From: Burkholderiaceae bacterium 16
Lineage (GTDB): Bacteria > Pseudomonadota > Gammaproteobacteria > Burkholderiales > Burkholderiaceae
DNA length: 64,000 nt
Assembly (NCBI GenBank): GCA_000955785.1
Contig: JYOD01000084.1
Location: 1 to 64,000, forward strand
Reading direction: 5' to 3'
Shown here: one piece after another, positions 60,042-64,000 of the stretch
Numbering within the stretch: position 1 is the stretch's first letter
Layout of the letters: each line of letters begins with the position of its first letter
Translations under genes and position numbers: made by a program
The notes under the pieces: model-generated
The model's database searches: none
The model's input: the letters and a program-made list of their open reading frames with translations, nothing else
What the model was told of the DNA's origin: nothing

Positions 60042-61034
60042 TTACTGCGCGCTGGCGGCGATCTTGTCGAGTTCAGCCAGCTTGCTGCTCAGGTCGGCAA
60101 GGCGTTTTTCCTTGTCGGCGGCGGCCAGCGTGGTATCGGTCTCGATCTTGGTCTTTTCGCGGGCGAGTTCGATCTGGCGGATCGGCACCAGTTGCGCGTC
60201 GTTGGAAGCGCGGAAGCCCTGATACGTCAGCTTGGCCAGGTTTTCCTTCTCGCGCGTGGCGTCGGCGCCCTTGCCGTAGTTGACGAAGAAGGTCTTGACC
60301 TTGGCCTTGACGTCGGCCGGCAGGTCCTTGCGGTAGACCAGCGGGTCCGCCGGGATCAGCGGCGACTTCCACAGCACGCGCACCTGGTCATAGGCGTTCT
60401 TGCCGGTATTGATGCGGTAGCGCTCCATGTTCTCGGTATTGTTCACCGCCACGTCGACCTGCTTGTTCAGCACGGACAGCAGGTTGGTCTCGTGATTGCT
60501 CACGCGCACTGTCTTAAAGAACGTCTTCGGCTCGATCTTGTGGGCAGCCCACAGGTAGTGTCCGGGCACGGCGGTGCCGGAGGTGGAGTTCGGATCGCCC
60601 GCGCCATAGCTCAGCGACTTGCCTTGCTTGAGCACATCGTCAAGCGTCTTCAGGTCGCTATCCTTGTTGACGATCAGCAGCGACCAGTAGCCGGGGTTGC
60701 CATCCTTGTCGATCACCGAGGCGAAGACCTCGCCGTTGGCGCGGTCCACCGCCTCGATGGCAGACTTGTTGCCAAACCAGGCGATCTGCACTTTGTTGAA
60801 GCGCATGGCTTCGATGATGCCGGCGTAGTCGGAAGCGAAGAACGGCTTCACCTGTACGCCCAGTTGCTTGCTCAGGTCATCGACCACGGGCTGCCAGGCG
60901 GATTTCAGGTTGGACGAAGTCTCCGTCGAGATAAAGCCCATGTTGAGGACTTTGCCCTCCTGGGCGAAAGCGGGAAACGAAAGCGCGCCCGCGGCGCTCG
61001 TGACGATCAGGGCAAAAAGGGTTCTGCGCAGCAT
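60042..61034 (-). CDS. phnD: Phosphonate-binding periplasmic protein PhnD
   Basis: 330 residues from 61034, with a clear signal peptide ending in AGALSFPAFA. Landmarks are LNMGFISTETSSNLKSAWQP, VQIAWFGNKSAIEAV, SYGAGDPNSTSGTAVPGHYL (the phosphonate pocket) and DVAVNNTENMERY. It captures phosphonates in the periplasm for PhnCE. A Lys/Ala-rich helix at the C-terminus (about 285-330) is typical of the family. Confidence 0.95.
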   Translation of the reverse strand: MLRRTLFALIVTSAAGALSFPAFAQEGKVLNMGFISTETSSNLKSAWQPVVDDLSKQLGVQVKPFFASDYAGIIEAMRFNKVQIAWFGNKSAIEAVDRANGEVFASVIDKDGNPGYWSLLIVNKDSDLKTLDDVLKQGKSLSYGAGDPNSTSGTAVPGHYLWAAHKIEPKTFFKTVRVSNHETNLLSVLNKQVDVAVNNTENMERYRINTGKNAYDQVRVLWKSPLIPADPLVYRKDLPADVKAKVKTFFVNYGKGADATREKENLAKLTYQGFRASNDAQLVPIRQIELAREKTKIETDTTLAAADKEKRLADLSSKLAELDKIAASAQ

Positions 61035-61103
61035 AAGGGAACTCCGGGGAAAAGCCTTGTTGGGGGTGCTTGCGGAAAAACTTGTCAAAAAAATCCGGGA
61101 AAA

Positions 61104-61943
61104 TCAGGCTGCCGCGAGGCCACCGGGCATCATGGCGGGAGCCGCCGCATCCAGCCCTGCGCCGTCGGGCAGCAGTTCGGCGGCTTCGGTGCCGTAGAGG
61201 TCTCGCAGCATGCCCGGCGTCAGCGCCGCCGAGGGGCCGTCGTAGACCACCTTGCCATGCCGCAGCGCCACCACGCGCGGGCAATAGCGCATTGCCACGT
61301 CCACCTGGTGCAGCGACACCACCACCGCCACCTTGCGCGTGCGGTTGATCTGCGCCAGCAACTCCATGACGCGCCGCGCGGATTCGGGATCCAGCGAAGC
61401 GATCGGCTCGTCGGCCAGGATCACCCGCGCGTTCTGCACCAGCGTGCGGGCGATCGCCGCGCGCTGCTGCTGGCCGCCGGACAAGGTCGAGGCCCGCTGA
61501 AACGCATAGTCGTCTATACCAACCTGGGCAAGCGCATCGAGCCCGGCGTCGATCTCTTCGTTACGGAAAAAGCGGATCAGGCTGCGCCACAGCGGAACGC
61601 GCGGCAGCATGCCCGTCAGCACGTTCGTGATCACCGGCAGGCGTCCCACCAGATTGAACTGCTGGAACACAAACCCGATCTCGGCGCGCGCGCCGCGCAC
61701 ATCCGGGGCCAGCCGGCCGCCTTGCTGGATGGTGCGGCCGTTGACCATCACCTCGCCAGCGCCAGCCGCATCGGCTGCGACAAAACCCGCTACATGGCGC
61801 AGCAACGTGGACTTGCCCGAGCCCGAGGCGCCCAGCAGGGCAACCATCTCACCGGGCGCAACGGCAAGGCCAACATTATCCAGCGCCTTGCGTCCCGCCT
61901 GGAACGACTTGGACAGGCCGCGCACTTCAATCGCATGCGTCAT
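61104..61943 (-). CDS. phnC: Phosphonate ABC transporter ATPase PhnC
   Basis: 279 residues. Walker A is GASGSGKSTLLRHV, the Q-loop FVFQQFNLVGRL, the signature TLSGGQQQRAAIARTL and Walker B VILADEPIASLDPE. It powers phosphonate uptake by PhnE/PhnD. It is the first gene of phnCDE-HD-GNAT; the promoter region upstream carries a Pho-box-like repeat. Confidence 0.95.
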   Translation of the reverse strand: MTHAIEVRGLSKSFQAGRKALDNVGLAVAPGEMVALLGASGSGKSTLLRHVAGFVAADAAGAGEVMVNGRTIQQGGRLAPDVRGARAEIGFVFQQFNLVGRLPVITNVLTGMLPRVPLWRSLIRFFRNEEIDAGLDALAQVGIDDYAFQRASTLSGGQQQRAAIARTLVQNARVILADEPIASLDPESARRVMELLAQINRTRKVAVVVSLHQVDVAMRYCPRVVALRHGKVVYDGPSAALTPGMLRDLYGTEAAELLPDGAGLDAAAPAMMPGGLAAA

Positions 61944-61987
61944 CCCACTCTCCTTGCATCAACAGTGAGCGCATTCTGGGTGGTGCT

Positions 61988-62005
61988 GATGACAAAACGA
62001 TGAAG
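61988..62005 (-). promoter_or_regulatory. Pho-box-like direct repeat upstream of phnC
   Basis: On the reverse strand: CTTCATC-GTTT-TGTCATC, two half-sites 11 bases apart, 45 bases before the phnC start codon. It is the best candidate for PhoB control of the transporter operon. The rest of the 278-base gap 61944-62221 is very GC-rich and holds nothing else that I can name. Confidence 0.55.
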
Positions 62006-62221
62006 GTTATGAGGCAATTGCGAATCGGACCGGATAAGCGTCACTCCCTGCCGGAGCGCAGCAGGCCAAGCGGACGCGCCCGGGCCCGGCGCCCGGCGCC
62101 TCGCGGCCGCCCTCCTGGGTTCCCCTCCTTGTGGGACGGTTTCCGCTTTCCTGCCCGCAGGCGCACCCCTAGACCGGAGGCATCGCTATTCCGGGCAAAG
62201 TGCAGCCGACCGCCAACAGTA

Positions 62222-62872
62222 TCACCCCCGCGCCCCCTGCCGCCCCCGCACCGCCCGCCACGCACTCGCCACCACCAGCGAACCCAGGCCGAGCGCGAGA
62301 CCGAGCAGCACGATGGCGCTCATATGGTCGCGCACCAGCGGCACATTGCCAAAGAGATAGCCGCCGACCAGCAGCGAGATCACCCACACCGCCGCACCGG
62401 CGCTGGCCGCCAGCACAAAGCGCGCTACCGGCATGGCGGACACGCCCGCGACAAAGGGCGCGAAGGTGCGCACCACGGCGACGAAGGGCGACAGCAGCAG
62501 GGCCAGGCCGCCATGCCGCTGACAGAAGTCCTGCGTCTTGCGCAGCGCGTCCTGGTTGATCCAGCGGTAGCCGCCGGCAAACACGCGTGTCCCGATGGCT
62601 TTGCCAATGGCGTAGTTCAGCAGGCTGCCAGTGACCGCGGCGATCAGCAGCAACGGCAGGAGCACCCACAGCTTCAACGCCCCCGAGGCGCAGAAGGCGC
62701 CGCAGATAAACAGCAGCGGATCGCCCGGCAGGAAGAACAGCGGCAACAGGCCTATCTCGCAGAACACGATGGCGAACAGGATGCCGTAGACCAGGAGGCC
62801 GTACTGCGCGATGGCGGGACCGAGATGCTGATCGAAATGCAGCAGCAACGGCAATATTTGCGTTGAATTCAT
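62222..62872 (-). CDS. DedA family membrane protein
   Basis: 216 residues. The SNARE/VTT-type domain includes FCEIGLLPLFFLPGDPLLF, the conserved GSLLNYAIGKAIGTRVFAG and FVAVVRTFAPFVAGVSAMPV. DedA proteins act in membrane lipid recycling (undecaprenyl phosphate and phospholipid flipping) and membrane energetics. The start at 62872 is the first in-frame ATG of the family-like part. It lies upstream of the phn transporter operon on the same strand, but the long gap argues for a separate unit. Confidence 0.9.
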   Translation of the reverse strand: MNSTQILPLLLHFDQHLGPAIAQYGLLVYGILFAIVFCEIGLLPLFFLPGDPLLFICGAFCASGALKLWVLLPLLLIAAVTGSLLNYAIGKAIGTRVFAGGYRWINQDALRKTQDFCQRHGGLALLLSPFVAVVRTFAPFVAGVSAMPVARFVLAASAGAAVWVISLLVGGYLFGNVPLVRDHMSAIVLLGLALGLGSLVVASAWRAVRGRQGARG

Positions 62873-63040
62873 GCTCGCCCCGACTCTCAAAGCTGTGCTT
62901 ACAGTGTAGGCGCGGGCGAGCCGGCGGGTAGCCTGTCCAGGCGGCGTTACATCGGCAAGCGAATTCGCCGGCGCCGGCCCGGTCCTTTCCCTCGCGCCCG
63001 CATCTGCGTAATATCCGCTCAACCAACCCTTGGAAATACC

Positions 63041-63442
63041 ATGTCGAACTCCCAAGCCACCGCCAGGATCGGCCCGGCCGACGCCAACTACCTTGTTCAC
63101 CTCCAGGCTGGCAGCCACGCACTCGTCGGCGACGAATCCGCCGGGCTGGGCGGCACCGACCAGGGCCCGCCGCCCTTCGCCTTCGTGCTGTCCGGGCTGG
63201 CATCGTGCACGGCCATCACGCTGAAGATGTATATGCAGCGCAAACAATGGCCCGTGGCGGACGTGGAAGTCACCGCGGTCTTCCAGGGCAAGGACGAGGC
63301 ACGCTTCATCCGGCGTGAAGTCCGGGTGAGCGGCGCTGAACTGGGCGAGGCCGAACGCAAGCGGCTCGCCGAGATCTGCGAGCGTACGCCGGTGACGCTG
63401 TTCCTGAAGGCGGCATCGCGGATCGAGACCACCCTTCTCTGA
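63041..63442 (+). CDS. OsmC family protein (short form)
   Basis: 133 residues. The OsmC/Ohr fold is recognised by GLGGTDQGPPPFAFVLSGLA followed by SCTAITLKMYMQRKQWP, with one of the two expected redox Cys in SCT, and CERTPVTLFLKAAS in the C-half with the second Cys. Members reduce organic hydroperoxides or serve other stress roles. It is convergent with another OsmC protein gene, with a small hairpin between. Confidence 0.88.
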   Translation: MSNSQATARIGPADANYLVHLQAGSHALVGDESAGLGGTDQGPPPFAFVLSGLASCTAITLKMYMQRKQWPVADVEVTAVFQGKDEARFIRREVRVSGAELGEAERKRLAEICERTPVTLFLKAASRIETTLL

Positions 63443-63451
63443 GGGCCGAAA

Positions 63452-63474
63452 GGAGCGGCCGCACAGGCCGCCCC
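63452..63474. terminator. Hairpin between the two convergent OsmC genes
   Basis: GGAGCGGCC against GGCCGCCCC, nine positions with one mismatch, and loop GCACA. It lies in the 39-base gap and could end both transcripts. Confidence 0.5.
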
Positions 63475-63481
63475 TCGCTGC

Positions 63482-64000
63482 CTAACTGGCCGCCGTCTCC
63501 GCCTCGTGCGTCCGCACCATCACCTCCGAATGCAGCGTTCGGTGCACCGGGCATTTATCCGCAATTTCCAGCAACGCGGCGCGCTGGGCCTCGTCCAGCG
63601 GACCGCGCATGGTGATCTCCCGTTCGATCCAGTCGATCTTGCCTTCGGTGGTCGAGCACTCCGCGCAATCGGCCGCATGGATCTTCTCGTGGCGCAGGGA
63701 CACGGCCACGTGTTCGAGCGGGAAGCCCTTGCGCTCCGCGTACATGCGCATCGTCATGGCCGTGCACGCGCCAAGCGCGGCCAGCAGCAGGTCGTAAGGC
63801 GCCGGCCCGCCATTGAGCCCGCCGAAAGAAACCGGCTCGTCGGCAAGCAGGTGATGCGGCCCGGCGGTGATACGTTGCTGATACTTGCCGGCGTGGTTTT
63901 CCTCCACGCGCACCAGCCCCTCTTCCGCCACGGCGGCCGGCACCTCATCCACATTGATATCGAGGTAGCGCTGGCTCCATGCGGCAATCGTGTTGGCCAC
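63482..64000 (-). CDS. OsmC-domain protein, partial (cut by window edge)
   Basis: 173 codons up to the window edge, with the N-terminus outside. The sequence GKYQQRITAGPHHLLADEPV, then LLLAALGACTAMTMRMYAER and CPVHRTLHSEVMV is a YhfA-type OsmC domain with both Cys. The first residues here (NTIAAWSQRYLDI) look like the end of an upstream domain, as in the bifunctional alpha/beta-hydrolase/OsmC proteins of this group, so the full protein is probably about 400 residues. Confidence 0.85.
   Translation of the reverse strand: MANTIAAWSQRYLDINVDEVPAAVAEEGLVRVEENHAGKYQQRITAGPHHLLADEPVSFGGLNGGPAPYDLLLAALGACTAMTMRMYAERKGFPLEHVAVSLRHEKIHAADCAECSTTEGKIDWIEREITMRGPLDEAQRAALLEIADKCPVHRTLHSEVMVRTHEAETAAS

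Noticed and set aside
1..64000. CRISPR array, tRNA, rRNA, riboswitch or phage genes.
   Set aside because: I found no regularly spaced repeats, no tRNA-like cloverleaf next to an anticodon, and no phage or conjugation genes. A covariance-model search could still detect small RNAs that I cannot see by eye.

Overview
The window is GC-rich, gene-dense beta-proteobacterial chromosome. Several features together point to the Burkholderiaceae, most likely Cupriavidus: many LysR-type regulators, a llpE-adaptor-RND-OMF efflux operon like those of Burkholderia (ceo/bpeEF type), a cyanide-insensitive bd oxidase, a phosphocholine-specific phospholipase C and a complete C-P lyase cluster. The genus is inferred from gene content and style only. 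I saw no rRNA, tRNA, CRISPR array or intact insertion sequence.

Layout. (1) 0.4-7.5 kb: a lipoprotein, a CIO-type cytochrome bd oxidase operon (cydA, cydB and a 52-residue third subunit), and an SDR gene divergent from a TetR gene that is followed by an MFS gene. (2) 7.5-16.2 kb: an exported phosphatase-like lectin-domain lipoprotein, a mini-lipoprotein and a Tat-exported phospholipase C, closed by two strong hairpins; then a LysR gene, a HAD phosphatase, and an M14 peptidase overlapping an alpha/beta hydrolase. (3) 16.3-35.7 kb: an accessory island whose two edges carry IS5-family transposase fragments. The left fragment is fused into a broken GGDEF-EAL gene. The island holds a DHA2 exporter, a YdcZ-type transporter, an LRAT-fold protein, an RND efflux operon, two alpha/beta hydrolases, ChaC, GST, an atypical SDR, one intact LysR and two damaged LysR genes. 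(4) 35.8-48 kb: a 2OG-dioxygenase-like protein, two secreted TDGAR-repeat proteins, a CRP/thioredoxin-reductase fusion, an MdtD-like exporter with a divergent LysR, a Crp/Fnr regulator and an AGE-family epimerase. (5) 48-62 kb: the phosphonate locus phnGHIJKLM / phnF / phnM2-2H-phnN / phnCDE-HD-GNAT. (6) 62-64 kb: a DedA protein and two OsmC proteins, the last cut by the window edge.

How it works together. In the phn locus an ABC importer (PhnCDE) feeds the C-P lyase core (PhnGHIJKL). PhnM removes pyrophosphate, a 2H phosphoesterase probably takes the place of PhnP, and PhnN closes the route to PRPP. Two Pho-box-like direct repeats and a PhnF-type palindrome suggest phosphate-starvation control.

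The most unusual signal is in the island. One interrupted palindrome, TTGTCTC-N7-GAGACAA, recurs in six intergenic regions between 19.3 and 34.3 kb, ahead of the DHA2 exporter, the LRAT gene, the efflux operon, chaC/lysR, the truncated lysR and the GST gene. I read this as one compact detoxification regulon with a dedicated regulator, probably the LysR gene at 30.1 kb, whose ribosome-binding site and start codon lie inside one copy.
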